64,000 nt of DNA, from contig BTCW01000005.1 of assembly GCA_033239725.1 (NCBI GenBank), forward strand, positions 55,760,001 to 55,824,000, in the 5' to 3' direction. This stretch comes from Echinochloa phyllopogon. Its lineage: Eukaryota > Streptophyta > Magnoliopsida > Poales > Poaceae. Each line of letters begins with the position of its first letter. The stretch's first letter is position 1. The position numbers were made by a program, and so were the translations under genes. The notes below the pieces were generated by a model. It ran no database searches. It was not told the origin of the DNA and saw only the letters and a list, made by a program, of their open reading frames with translations. Shown in pieces: positions 11,458 through 21,021 of the stretch.

Positions 11458-11486
11458 TATATATTTGTATCCTTGCGTTGCGTACC

Positions 11487-11732
11487 ATGGCGGCCGCGGC
11501 TGCAAAGAGACGGCGGAGAAGCACTGACGGCCTCGCGGCTTTACCCGACGACGTCCTCCTCGAGGTCTTGTCCCGCGTGGGCAACGTCAAAGACCTCTTC
11601 AGGTTCGCCATGACATGCCGGCGGTGGCTGCGCCGCTTCATCGACCCGGCCTTCCTCCGCCAGCTCTGCCCGCACCACGGCGCACACCTCCTCGGCTTCT
11701 TCTTCCAGCAGACGCGATTCGTGCTGCCCCGG
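11487..11732 (+). pseudogene. F-box protein gene C, 5' part (split by LTR retrotransposon)
   Basis: 82 codons from ATG 11487 encode the F-box (LPDDVLLEVLSRVGN, CRRWLRRF) and the following FFFQQTRFVLPR, then stop abruptly at the retrotransposon boundary. The 246 nt are an exact number of codons, and the frame continues at 23504 on the other side, so the frame was open at the insertion point. The copy is the plus-strand counterpart of gene B (1677-3081). Confidence 0.88.
11728..11732. repeat. Target site duplication CCCGG, left
   Basis: CCCGG immediately precedes the TG of the left LTR. The same five bases follow the CA of the right LTR at 23499-23503. This proves a single insertion into the F-box gene. 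Confidence 0.93.
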
Positions 11733-12677
11733 TGAAAGTGCATCTAGGCACTTATATGTTTTGGTGATTTTGGATGACAACATGATTAGTCATTTAACTT
11801 GTTTGTCTAAGTATATGAGCAGGAAATAACAAGAATACAAACAAGTGGTAATCATCCCATGCAAGCAATACAAATGACAAGTGTGTGATAATGACAAATG
11901 AGACATGGACTTAAGTAAATTGGTTGGTTTCATAGATAAGATACTTGTCAAAGGTTTTGGGATAGATTATTTGAAGAAATTAGAAAGTTCTTTGGGCTTG
12001 TTCCATGGCAATGGTTACATTCAAAGTGAGACATGATTCTATGGTTAGTATATGGTCTCAAGTACATGAATCCTTATGGACAATACAACTACCAAAGAAT
12101 ATATTTCAAATCAATTGAAGACATGGATTTCAATGTGGATTTCATGATGATGCAATGCAAAGCAAAGCTTAAATTGACAAGAGAGGACGGAAGGGATCAA
12201 GCTAGATGGGAGTGACGTTCCTTACAAGGTGAAGGGCAAGTTGGTCTTGTAGCCGAGGTACTTTGTTGGTGGAAAGGTCTAGCATCTTAGTTTGGGTTCT
12301 CTACGTCGATCAAGTCGTATCAAGTGAAGCAATGCGAAGCATCTAATCTTTTATTGATCATATGATAAAATGACTTATGAATTGTTCATGCAATGGAAAT
12401 TCTAAGTCATGAAGCTCAAGACGGGTTCGCTCAACAAGACATGAAATGTTGAAGCCCTCAAGGTGATAATGATCAAGTATGGCATCAATGGAGATTCACA
12501 AACTCAAGTGGTAGATTCTATTTATTGTTTTAATCTTGAGTTTAGGAATGCCGTACTATCAAGAGGGATGCAACATTAGTTGTCTTGGCATACACCAAAA
12601 AGTGCTCATTAGACCAACCCAAATTAGATAATCTTTGGAGAGAAGTCCTTTAGGGACTTAGTGTGCTGGATAGACCC

Positions 12678-12863
12678 AAACCGGTCTGACCGCTTTTGGG
12701 AAAGCGGTCTGACCGCTTTTGGGGCTTGGGTGGCTGAGCCGACCCAAACCGGTCTGACCGGTTTGGGAAACCGGTCTGACCGGTTTGGGGCTCTGACATG
12801 TATAACGGCTAGTATAGTTCGTAAACCGGTCTGACCGGTTTGGGAATCCGGTCTGACCGGTTT
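12678..12863. repeat. Palindrome cluster upstream of the LTR TATA (left LTR)
   Basis: Six copies in three pairs: 12678-12696 and 12701-12719; 12746-12764 and 12768-12786; 12823-12841 and 12845-12863. The consensus is AAACCGGTCTGACCGGTTT. The copy at 12701 reads AAAGCGGTCTGACCGCTTT, in which both arms changed together. Two pairs have the 22-bp period; the first pair is 23 bp apart. The position just upstream of the TATA suggests a regulatory role, which is inference. Confidence 0.92.
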
Positions 12864-13619
12864 CCAACGGCTATAACGGCTAGTTTTGGTTGTGTGGGGT
12901 ATTTATACCCCATACCCCTCTCCTTTGAGGGGTGCTGGTTGCATATCCTTTGTGGGTCATCTAGAGGCTTTCCAAGCACCAGCAAGCTCTCCCCAAACCT
13001 CTCTTTGTGAGAGTTGATTGAATTTATTCATATCTTTGGATTTGGGTTGAGGGATGTATGGGTTGTGAGCAATAGATAGCAAGTGATTGTTGTAATCAGC
13101 TATTGAGAGCAAAATCCTTAGTCTTGAGCACTTCCGGTGAAGCCAAGTTACAAGTGAAGCATTTGTTACTCTTGGAGGTGATCCTCCTAGACGGCTAGGT
13201 GTCGCCGGTGAGCTACCTTGGTTGTGGTAAGCCACGGGATTGGTTGTAAGGGCTGGTCTTGCCTCCATCGTGGAAAAGGACCAAAAGTTAGTGGAACCGA
13301 GGAAAGTGGCTTGGAGTGGATAAGCCCGCCTTTCGTAGGCCCTCAATGGAGACTAGGACTCATCGTGTCTTTGTGACAGCCTTAGTGGCAGCGGTGAAGT
13401 CCGAACTTCGGGAAAACATATCTTTGTCTCTTGTTTACTTCATAAGTTCAATTCTAGCATATATATTCGCTTCCGCATTGTTCTACTTGGTTGTGCTCAA
13501 ATTGTGTGCAGGGACTTAGTGGACCTGCTTGTTATCATCTACACGAGCTCATCACCAAGTTTGGTTTGTGCTAGAACTTGTAGAGGGGGTTAATTTACAT
13601 ATTCGGTTTCCTCTGTGGA

Positions 13620-13700
13620 AAACCGGTCTAACCGCTTTTCTAAAGCGGTCTGACCGCTTTAAGTGGTCTGACCGGTTTTAGGAGCCGGTCTGACCGGTTT
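13620..13700. repeat. Palindrome cluster at the 3' side of the left LTR
   Basis: Four copies, partly degenerate, at about 13620-13638, 13642-13660, 13661-13678 and 13682-13700. One is the compensated AAAGCGG...CCGCTTT form. The same block occurs in the right LTR at about 23331-23412 with a few substitutions. Confidence 0.9.
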
Positions 13701-13790
13701 CAGTACTGATTGTGTGAAAAAGTTTGTTAATTGCATAATTCACCTATTCACCCCCCCCCCCCCTCTAGGTGACATCAAGGTCCTTTCAAT

Positions 13791-13804
13791 TGGTAGCAGA
13801 GCTT
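13791..13804 (+). other. Primer binding site (initiator Met tRNA type)
   Basis: TGGTAGCAGAGCTT starts 2 bp after the left LTR. It resembles the TGGTATCAGAGC complement of plant initiator tRNA-Met used by Copia elements, with one mismatch in the core. Confidence 0.8.
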
Positions 13805-13839
13805 GGCCTCACATCCAAGCTTAACCGCCGTGAGGAAAG

Positions 13840-15585
13840 ATGTCGACCACTTGTGAGGTAACATATGAGCCACTAGCTAGTGACGGCTCTAATTATTCAT
13901 TATGGTCTTGTAATGTGCTTAATGATCTTAGGGCTATGAGTCCTACTCTAGTGAGAGTTGTACTTGAAGGCATTGACCGTCCTCGTGTTGATTGGAGTGT
14001 GTCCAACCCAACCGAAGACGAGATGGATTGCTTTCAACTCAACGCTCGTGTCGCTAACTTTTTATTTGATGTTGTGAGTGATGGAGTTAGAGAATCTATT
14101 CTAGAAGATGAAGCAACTCTATTCGATGCTCATCTTATTTGGGCTAGAATTGAGAAGCTTTACGCCGACATCAAAAGCGACACGCAAGACCAAACAAGAG
14201 CCAAGACACATGAGGAGTGCACTACATCAACAAACACATGCACCAAGCCTCATGTGACGACCACCGTGGAGCCACAAGACGAAGATAACTCAGCTGCCGC
14301 TCTCCTGCAGAAACCGGTCCGACCGGTTTCCCAAACCGGTCTGACCGGTTTGGGCAGGAGGCGTGCAGCTAGCTCCAAGAAGGGAGGCCGACGCCGTGCA
14401 AGCCAAGTAACAAGCTCACAAGCTATATCATCTTCCAAAGATGATGTACTCATGCTTAACAAGTCCAAAGAAGAAGAGAAGGCGGAAAATTCAAAGGATG
14501 AGACTATTCGAGCTCTTATCAAAGAGCTTGAGGAAGTCAAATTCTCCAACGCCGCTTTGGTTTGTAAGTATGAAGTTATTGTTGATGATTATGCTTGTGA
14601 CACTATTCATATGACTTCTATTGAAAAAGAAAATAAAATGCTCAAGCATGAATTGGAACTAATCACTAGCAAGCATGAGATGCTACAAGTAAAGCATGAT
14701 GAACTTTTGTGTTCTCATGAAGAACTTGTAGAATCATATGCTTCATTAGATATTGCTCATGAGATTATGATTAATTCTTTGAAATCTATTGAATCTAAAA
14801 CCCACATATGCACATGTCTTCCAATTCAATATAATTTATCATGTGCTAACCCATGTTGCTCGAAAGCAAAACGTTCTTGGTATGATGAAGTGTGTGTAGA
14901 GTCTTGCAACGACCTCATTGCACAAGAAAATGAAGAACTCAAGCAAGAGGTGGAAAAACTCTCCAAGAACTTGACAACTCTTGAAAGTAAGAGCAATGCA
15001 CAACCTTCTCAAGATAACCGTGACTACATGGTGAAGAAGCTTGAGAAGGGATCAACCGTGCAAAGCTCTTGTGATTATCAAGTCAAGTACAACACAAGCC
15101 AAGATCAAGCCAAGAAGAAAGATAGCAAGCCAATTCTCTCCAAAAGACAAAGAAATTTGGAGAAGAGAAGATGCTTTGGTTGCTTTGAGAAAGGACATCA
15201 AGTCGCTTCTTGTCCAAACAAGGAGCAACTAGATCAAGAGAAGCTCCAAGTAAAGCTCAACAAGGGATTTCTCAAATCCCAAGCAAAATTCAAGGAAGAA
15301 TTGGCTAGCGAGCAACTCAAGAAGAAATCCTCCAACATCAAGCATAAGACATGCTACACATGTCGGGAAAAGGGACATTTTGGTAATGATTGTCCCAATG
15401 GTAAAATTACTAATCCCGACATTGTTCATTCTATACATGTGAAGCTTGGGGATTCTCCAAATGACTATTGTGCCTCTAAGGTGATTTGTTCTCCAAAGAG
15501 TGGCACAAGAAGAATTTGGGTTCCTAAGCATATTCGGACTAACAACAATGGACCCAACACGAGTTGGGGACCAAACTATGCTTGA
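13840..15585 (+). CDS. Retrotransposon gag-like protein (ORF1)
   Basis: 581 residues, first ATG after the primer site. The N-terminus (about 1-125) resembles the Copia gag domain of plant elements (LASDGSNYSLWS, later LIWARIEKLY). A charged, coiled-coil-like stretch covers about 200-400. Two zinc knuckles follow: CFGCFEKGHQVASC near residue 445 and CYTCREKGHFGNDC near 505, both CX2CX4HX4C. Gag packages the RNA. A palindrome pair of the element lies in frame at residues about 158-171 and encodes KPVRPVSQTGLTG. The ORF ends without any protease or pol frame behind it, although Copia elements normally make gag-pol as one chain. The frame is intact, so selection or recent origin is likely. Confidence 0.85.
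   Translation: MSTTCEVTYEPLASDGSNYSLWSCNVLNDLRAMSPTLVRVVLEGIDRPRVDWSVSNPTEDEMDCFQLNARVANFLFDVVSDGVRESILEDEATLFDAHLIWARIEKLYADIKSDTQDQTRAKTHEECTTSTNTCTKPHVTTTVEPQDEDNSAAALLQKPVRPVSQTGLTGLGRRRAASSKKGGRRRASQVTSSQAISSSKDDVLMLNKSKEEEKAENSKDETIRALIKELEEVKFSNAALVCKYEVIVDDYACDTIHMTSIEKENKMLKHELELITSKHEMLQVKHDELLCSHEELVESYASLDIAHEIMINSLKSIESKTHICTCLPIQYNLSCANPCCSKAKRSWYDEVCVESCNDLIAQENEELKQEVEKLSKNLTTLESKSNAQPSQDNRDYMVKKLEKGSTVQSSCDYQVKYNTSQDQAKKKDSKPILSKRQRNLEKRRCFGCFEKGHQVASCPNKEQLDQEKLQVKLNKGFLKSQAKFKEELASEQLKKKSSNIKHKTCYTCREKGHFGNDCPNGKITNPDIVHSIHVKLGDSPNDYCASKVICSPKSGTRRIWVPKHIRTNNNGPNTSWGPNYA
14292..14370. repeat. Palindrome pair with inverted arms inside ORF1
   Basis: Palindromes are at 14311-14329 (centre C) and 14333-14351. 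The flanks AGCTGCCGCTCTCCTGC (14292-14308) and GCAGGAGGCGTGCAGCT (14354-14370) are near-complementary over about 17 bp with two single-base gaps. The whole 79 bp can form one hairpin within coding sequence. Confidence 0.88.
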
Positions 15586-15965
15586 TGAGATTGTAGGGAC
15601 AATGAGATGCATTGGTGGCTTGGCTTGAATGACAATCTTCAATGATCAACTAACAAGCCAAGAAAAATTGCTTCCGCTTCGTACTCTATACCCAATGACA
15701 TCTCGGTAACTTTGTGCTTAAATGGATCATGTTTAAGTCACTAGTACCTTTTGTAGGATCAAGTGTTTCTAAGTTTTGAACTTGTGACATTTGATAGTGA
15801 CTTAGACTAAATTTCTTAAAATTCTTGAATTCCATTCATATATGCCATGTGATGCTTTTAATGGCTCTCTAGTAGAGCAATATTGTGTTTAGTTGCAGTG
15901 GATCAAGTTCCGACGAAATTTGAATCAACCATCGGAAATCCACAACATTTGGTAAAGTCTGGCAC

Positions 15966-16006
15966 AAACCGGTCTGACCGGTTTGCCAAACCGGTCTGAC
16001 CGGTTT
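15966..16006. repeat. Palindrome pair (internal)
   Basis: AAACCGGTCTGACCGGTTT at 15966-15984 and 15988-16006, spacer GCC. Short flanking complement GTCTGG / CCAGAC. Confidence 0.92.
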
Positions 16007-16239
16007 GGCCCAGACAGTTGCAATTTGAGCACAATCTTGTTAAATGAAGTGTTTAATTAATATTTTAAGCATATGAAATGTGGTATGTTTAATTGCTCTT
16101 CTGTGGAGCAAAGTTTGATCATTTTTCAGGACATACCACACAAGATCCGACACTGAGGCCGGAAGATCCGACCAGATGATCCGGGTGGCTCTGTGATGAA
16201 CTTTTCACAGCCGGAAGATCAATCGGATCATCCGAGCCG

Positions 16240-16280
16240 AAACAGGTCTGACCGGTTTCCCAAACCGGTCTGACCGGTTT
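16240..16280. repeat. Palindrome pair (internal)
   Basis: 16240-16258 (one base off consensus) and 16262-16280, spacer CCC. Only a short flanking complement (GAGCC / GGCTC). Confidence 0.9.
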
Positions 16281-17543
16281 GGCTCTGGGTGTTGGGACTT
16301 GGTCAATTTGAGTGGGAAATGAAGATTCAAGTATTTTATTTCATGAATTTTTCACTCTTGGCATATGCTATCCATATTAATACTTCATTTTGGTATGATT
16401 ACTTGGCATATTTCATTTTGAGTAATTATTGTGAAAATTGACCGAATATTGAATTAATCCCTTCCCTTGTCATTCACAAGACAAAGTGCATGTCTCATAT
16501 TGTCTATATATGATGCACATATCTAGGGGGAGATTATCTCAATATTTGTGTCCTTGGGACTAACATTTTCTTCTAGTGAACTTGTAGTCTCAATGGTGAG
16601 AGAATACGTCTCTCAAATTGAAGTTGTCAACTCATCTTGTGATTCATGACGGTAACACTATAGTCATTCTCTTCATGAATCTTGATATCAATTCATGATT
16701 TGACAACTCAACATAATATAGCATTAAATTCCTTAAAATGGTTTAATCTTTTAATATTAGTGCATCTGAATTCTTACTAGTCTTAAAAGCACTAAAATAA
16801 GGAATTTTATTTATATTGTGTAACTTCGTAATTAATGACCTTGTTCTCATGCTTTATCTTAAAGTCATTGATTATGAAATCATGTGTTGTGCACATTAAC
16901 GTTTTCTCTCCATGTTGATCAATTTGTCTATATCATGAGAGAATTCATATTGGTAAAATTGATAATATTGCACAATACATGCTACTAGAGGCCAAGGTAT
17001 ATTTTCCATAAACTAGTATTTACCTTGTGCATCTAGGCCCTTGTCATGCTAGAGTGTGCATGTACATGCAAATGTATTAAGCTCTCATACGTCCATTATA
17101 TATTTAGTTAATACCTTCTTGGTGAATGGTGTAAGCTAAATATGTTAATGTCGTTGTGTGCTTAATATACGTGCATGTGCTTGTGTGACATAGGATAGTT
17201 TTTGAAAAATCCTACTAGCATGCTAGGTTGTGTGTTTTTGAAAATCTTTGAGTCTTTGGTCTTTTGACCTTTGTCGATCTATTTGTGACTATAGTTAACT
17301 TTGCTTGATTGATGGCTAGTCACAAATAGTGAGACTTTCTCAAGTCCATAAAATCCTTTATCTATCTATACTCTCCCATTTCTTTCGGAAGAAACGAAAG
17401 AAAGTGTTTTATTGGAAATCTTATCTTTTCATGGACAATCTTGAGAAGTTGAAACTATTTCTTATCAAATACACTCTCAAATCAAGTAAACAAGTATTGG
17501 ATCTCATTTCCACCATTTTGGACTAAGCTTAGCTGCCTGGGGC

Positions 17544-17584
17544 AAACCGGTCTGACCGGTTTCCCAAACCGGTCTGACCGGTTT
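17544..17584. repeat. Palindrome pair (internal)
   Basis: 17544-17562 and 17566-17584, spacer CCC. Flanks AGCTGCCTGGGGC and GGCCCAAGCAGTT are complementary at about 10 of 13 positions. Confidence 0.92.
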
Positions 17585-17715
17585 GGGCCCAAGCAGTTGA
17601 GTAAGCATTTCTGTGGAAATTCTTGAACTTTTGAAGGCCAAATTTCATCATTATACCCTCTCAGATCAAAGGAACTTGTTTTGGGACAGTTTTGAAGCAA
17701 AATCCGACCTTAGGT

Positions 17716-17862
17716 CAGAAGATCCGATAGGAAGTTCCGAGCAGTTCGGTCTCGAGTTGTTTCTGGCCCGGAAGATCCGAAGATTATCAGAAGATCCGAC
17801 ATATTCTCGGAAGATCCGAAGTTCATCAGAAGATCCGACGAAAATTATCAGAAGATCCGAAG
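17716..17862. repeat. Array of AAGATCCGA words
   Basis: Six copies of GAAGATCCGA lie within about 145 bp, spaced irregularly (roughly 19-55 bp), joined by words such as TTATCA and TTCATCA. A weaker group lies at 16144-16235. The function is unknown; it may be a Sirevirus-type internal repeat. Confidence 0.8.
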
Positions 17863-17890
17863 TTTCTGACCTGACCCAGCTCCCTGGGGC

Positions 17891-17931
17891 AAACCGGTCT
17901 GACCGGTTTGCCAAACCGGTCTGACCGGTTT
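17891..17931. repeat. Palindrome pair (internal)
   Basis: 17891-17909 and 17913-17931, spacer GCC. Flanks CTCCCTGGGGC and GGCCTAGGAAG are partly complementary. Confidence 0.92.
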
Positions 17932-18331
17932 GGCCTAGGAAGGTGGGCCACTTGCTATACAGGCCACCCGTGATTCCCTCTCTCTCATTTCTATCCATTC
18001 ACCTCTAGCACCTCTCTCTCCTCAGTTCTTGACCGCAAGAAGCCCTCCCTTGGCGATTTGAGGATTCAACCAAGGAAAAGTTGATTTCTCCTTGGATTTG
18101 GTGTTCCCCAAGGCTACAAGTGTGATTCCCCATCAAGTTTTCATCAGAAAATCCTTGTTTCTCTCAAGTTCAAGGCTCTCAAGGTATTCAAATCTTTTCA
18201 TCGCCCGATCTATGAGCTCAATCAATATCTTGCAAAACCCTTTGGTAGAACATCTTCTGGCATGTCTAGGAACCTATCCCTAAGAAATTATTGAGTTTGG
18301 TTGGCTACATTTTGCGCAACAAGGATTTGCA

Positions 18332-18396
18332 CCTTCACTGCGCAAAGCGGTCTGACCGGTTTGGCAAACCGGTCTGACCGGTTTGGGCAGTGAAGG
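18332..18396. repeat. Palindrome pair with perfect 10-bp inverted arms
   Basis: Palindromes at 18344-18362 (left arm of the GCGG type) and 18366-18384, spacer GGC. Outside them CCTTCACTGC (18332-18341) and GCAGTGAAGG (18387-18396) are exact complements. Confidence 0.92.
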
Positions 18397-18515
18397 CCCA
18401 AGTCCCTGTTTTGCACCGTGTTGGCTCACACATGGACTAGGGATATCATTTAGTGCAATATTTGTTCAATTCTAGACCTGACTCTGTCCATATTGATCAT
18501 CAACTCGAGTTGGCT

Positions 18516-18580
18516 CAGCTCAGACCAAAAGCGGTCTGACCGGTTCCTGGAACCGGTCTGACCGGTTTTGTTCTGAGTTG
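18516..18580. repeat. Palindrome pair with ~15-bp inverted arms
   Basis: Palindromes at 18528-18546 and 18550-18568. The flanks CAGCTCAGACCAAAA (18516-18530) and TTTTGTTCTGAGTTG (18566-18580) are complementary at 13 of 15 positions. Confidence 0.9.
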
Positions 18581-18643
18581 AATCAAATCTTGTTGAATGC
18601 TCTCAATTCATTCCAAATCTTTTGATCAATTATCTCCTGGGTA

Positions 18644-20230
18644 TTGATACTTTGTGTCTCACTTTGTGAACCTAGGAAGGACAGTACAAGATGCCGAAGG
18701 GATCACACGCCGAGAGAATTAAGAAAAGCAAATTTGATGAGGCAGGCGGCAGTAGCTCGGGTCATGCAAGCTTTGAGGCCTAGGAGGCCAAAGAGGGCAG
18801 CAGCAGCAGATCAGGAAATTGAGGAGGTGGATGTTGTGGGCAATTCCACCGATGATGAGGTTGAGGATGAGACATTTAGAGTTGAGTACCGCCATGGTCA
18901 GCCGGCGGATGTTGATGATGATGAGGAGGTGGCAGCAGCTGATTATGAGGAAGAGGTGGCTGAAGATGATGTTGATGAGAATGCCCCTCTTGTGCTTGAG
19001 ATTTGCCGACCCACTAGCCCAGCTAGCAGGAGAGTCACTGATTACCTTGCCAGTGGGATGACTGATGTGGTTAGGAGGTTGAGGAGGACTAGTCCACTTG
19101 ATGTGGACAGGACAGCGACCGACTACCGGTTTTGGACCCTTTTTCAGCAGGATTTCTATGCCACAGCCATTATGAAAAAGGCCAAGATCACATCAGATGC
19201 ACAGTCCATTGATTGGGAATACATGAGCAAGCATAACAATCCCGTATTCAATGAAATCATCAGAGTTTGTACTGAAAAGAGGATTAGACATCTCATGAGT
19301 TTGAAGCACAACTGGAACAAGGAGGTCATCGCACAATTCTATGCCACTGTGTACTTTGGACATTATGAGCAAGAGAGAGCTATGCATTGGATGACAGAAG
19401 GACAGCGGTATCACATCACTTACACTGCCTTTGCTACTCTCTTGAGGGTTGAGAATGAGGATGCAAACACTGTGAAGATACATGATAGTGGTGTATTAGA
19501 AAATTCAGAGTTGAAGTTCATGTATCCAAGGAATCAGAATGGTAGCTGGGGGAAAGTGAGTGGTCTCTACACTTACTATGGTACACTTTATAGGATGCTT
19601 CGCAAGACACTCACCCCTAGAGATGGCAACACTTCGGATATTTCGCTCTATATGAGAAATTTGATGTATTATTTGAGGATTGGAGCGGAAACACCTCCCT
19701 TTAGTGTTGCGGATTTTATTTGGCAAGAAATCAAGACCATTTCTGAAAGTCCTCAGAAGATTTGTGCATACAGTCCATTCATTATGCTTATGATAGAAAG
19801 GGTGACGAATTTGAAGATCAAGAAGGACACCCAACATAAGCCTCTTCACCCTCCTGTGCCTCATAAGTTCAGAGCACCTTCTCCACCAGCAGATACGGCA
19901 GCCGGAGACGGTCAAGGGCAGCCACAGCAGCAGGCTTCCCCACTGCAGGCCAGAACCGGTCGGACCGGTTCTGCAAACCGGTCTGACCGGTTTGGGCCTG
20001 GCAGTGGCACTCGGCCAGAGGGAAGGACATCTCCCATTAAGAAGTTTATATCCATGTTTACTGGTATTTGTAAAGGCCAAAGGGATGTCCAAGTAAGTAT
20101 AAGGCAGCAAAGAATTGAAAATAAGAAGACTCGGGATGAGTTCAAGAAATTGCGTGCCGCTTTGAGTCCAAATGATCCACCATCTCCCATTTCACCACCT
20201 CTAGAGTTGCCTGAGATTCCCCCACTATGA
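18644..20230 (+). CDS. Retrotransposon ORF2, putative plant transposon protein in the env-like position
   Basis: 528 residues. An acidic N-terminal third (runs of D/E at about 60-115) is followed by a conserved-looking globular part (about 150-390: KHNWNKEVIAQFYATVYFGH, HWMTEGQRYHIT) resembling the putative plant transposon protein domain found in many grass retrotransposons. The function is unknown and I see no transmembrane segment. The C-terminal region is proline-rich, with a palindrome pair in frame at residues about 437-450. A better N-terminus may begin at ATG 18691 in another frame (MPKGSHAERIKKSKFDEAGG) and run into a stop near 18780, so a frameshift near 18770 is likely. A TGA at 20228-20230 separates it from a same-frame ORF that follows. 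Confidence 0.65.
   Translation: MILCVSLCEPRKDSTRCRRDHTPRELRKANLMRQAAVARVMQALRPRRPKRAAAADQEIEEVDVVGNSTDDEVEDETFRVEYRHGQPADVDDDEEVAAADYEEEVAEDDVDENAPLVLEICRPTSPASRRVTDYLASGMTDVVRRLRRTSPLDVDRTATDYRFWTLFQQDFYATAIMKKAKITSDAQSIDWEYMSKHNNPVFNEIIRVCTEKRIRHLMSLKHNWNKEVIAQFYATVYFGHYEQERAMHWMTEGQRYHITYTAFATLLRVENEDANTVKIHDSGVLENSELKFMYPRNQNGSWGKVSGLYTYYGTLYRMLRKTLTPRDGNTSDISLYMRNLMYYLRIGAETPPFSVADFIWQEIKTISESPQKICAYSPFIMLMIERVTNLKIKKDTQHKPLHPPVPHKFRAPSPPADTAAGDGQGQPQQQASPLQARTGRTGSANRSDRFGPGSGTRPEGRTSPIKKFISMFTGICKGQRDVQVSIRQQRIENKKTRDEFKKLRAALSPNDPPSPISPPLELPEIPPL
19940..20007. repeat. Palindrome pair with inverted arms inside ORF2
   Basis: GAACCGGTCGGACCGGTTC at 19953-19971 (symmetrical variant) and the consensus at 19975-19993. 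Flanks CCACTGCAGGCC (19940-19951) and GGCCTGGCAGTGG (19995-20007) are complementary except for one inserted base. Confidence 0.9.
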
Positions 20231-20233
20231 GAC

Positions 20234-20602
20234 ATGATGACCGACCACATGAGTGCGGGATACTTTGAGGAGTACGGTGATATCTTTGGTTATGGACATG
20301 CTGGATCAAGCTCGCAGCCTCCGCCACCCCCTTCACAGTCAGTTGGTGCTCCAGGGACCGTGCCATACATGCCAACTTCAGAAGGTGATCTTTTTGGTTC
20401 TTCCTTTGGATTTGCACCGCCTGGTCCATCGTATGCAGCAGCTACTCTTCCATCTTCTTCATATGCATATGGTGGCACCGGTTCTTCTATGGCGGGAGTA
20501 CAGTTTTCGAGTGCACCATCTCCATCTCCTGGAGATTTTGCTTCCCAGGCGGCAGCTTCTCTGTTTGGACCTACTTCAGCTCCTAGTCATGGTGAGTTTT
20601 AA
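20234..20602 (+). CDS. Downstream ORF, same frame as ORF2, Pro/Ser/Gly-rich
   Basis: 122 residues in the same frame as ORF2, separated from it only by TGA (20228-20230) and one codon. The composition (poly-Pro, Ser-Ala-Gly, FGPTSAPSHGEF end) suggests a disordered C-terminal tail. Most likely it was the end of ORF2 before a stop mutation, and would be joined only by readthrough. It has no start context of its own beyond two adjacent ATGs. Confidence 0.5.
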   Translation: MMTDHMSAGYFEEYGDIFGYGHAGSSSQPPPPPSQSVGAPGTVPYMPTSEGDLFGSSFGFAPPGPSYAAATLPSSSYAYGGTGSSMAGVQFSSAPSPSPGDFASQAAASLFGPTSAPSHGEF

Positions 20603-20806
20603 CACATCTTTATCTATCCCCATGGCTAAGCACATTCCAATCACTCTCACACTATCACACATACACAATCTATTGAGTGAAGGTTTTCATTGGACTACCA
20701 CTTCTTCGTCAGATGATCACAGCCCGACTTTCTAGCGGCGAGGAGTTGATGGTTGATGGGAGCATGACTACAAGCTTCTCCAGGCCCTTTATGGATGATT
20801 GATGAC

Positions 20807-20818
20807 AAAGGGGGAGAA
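20807..20818 (+). other. Extra polypurine tract
   Basis: AAAGGGGGAGAA. Similar G-tracts follow at about 21240-21249 and 21323-21331. Repeated PPT-like motifs before the 3' LTR are a described Sirevirus trait. Confidence 0.7.
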
Positions 20819-21021
20819 GAATGGATTAAAGCTTATCTAGTGATTTTTGTAGTCATGATGGATTGTAATATTTAGTTCTTTATCTCTTTGTGGACTTGAG
20901 AACTTGTAATGTGTGCTACTGTGTGATGAACTCTTTTACATATTCTAAGTGATCATTTGTTAGTGTGATATTCATGTGTTGTTTGATGAAATGTTGTTTC
21001 TCACATGTTCCTGTCTGGGTG

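Larger units (their letters stand above)
11733..13788 (+). repeat. Left LTR of the Sirevirus-like element
   Basis: Starts TGAAAGTGCATCTAGGCAC and ends GGTCCTTTCA. A TATA-like word (TATTTATA, 12900-12907) lies within a small palindrome GGGGTATTTATACCCC and marks the likely promoter, just downstream of a dense palindrome cluster (12678-12863). A C-run of 13 lies near the 3' end. It holds no genuine coding sequence. Confidence 0.93.
15586..18643. other. Internal non-coding region where pol is missing
   Basis: About 3 kb, AT-rich, without a significant frame and without any recognisable pol motif. It contains a polypurine-like tract (CTAGGGGGAGAT, about 16524-16535), six palindrome pairs, and two zones rich in AAGATCCGA words (about 16144-16235 and 17716-17862). 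Confidence 0.75.

Noticed and set aside
12957..13519. Frames inside the LTRs (for example 12957-13346 and 13316-13519, repeated at 22669-23231)
   Set aside because: They are duplicated only because they are in LTRs, have no domain and no coding context.
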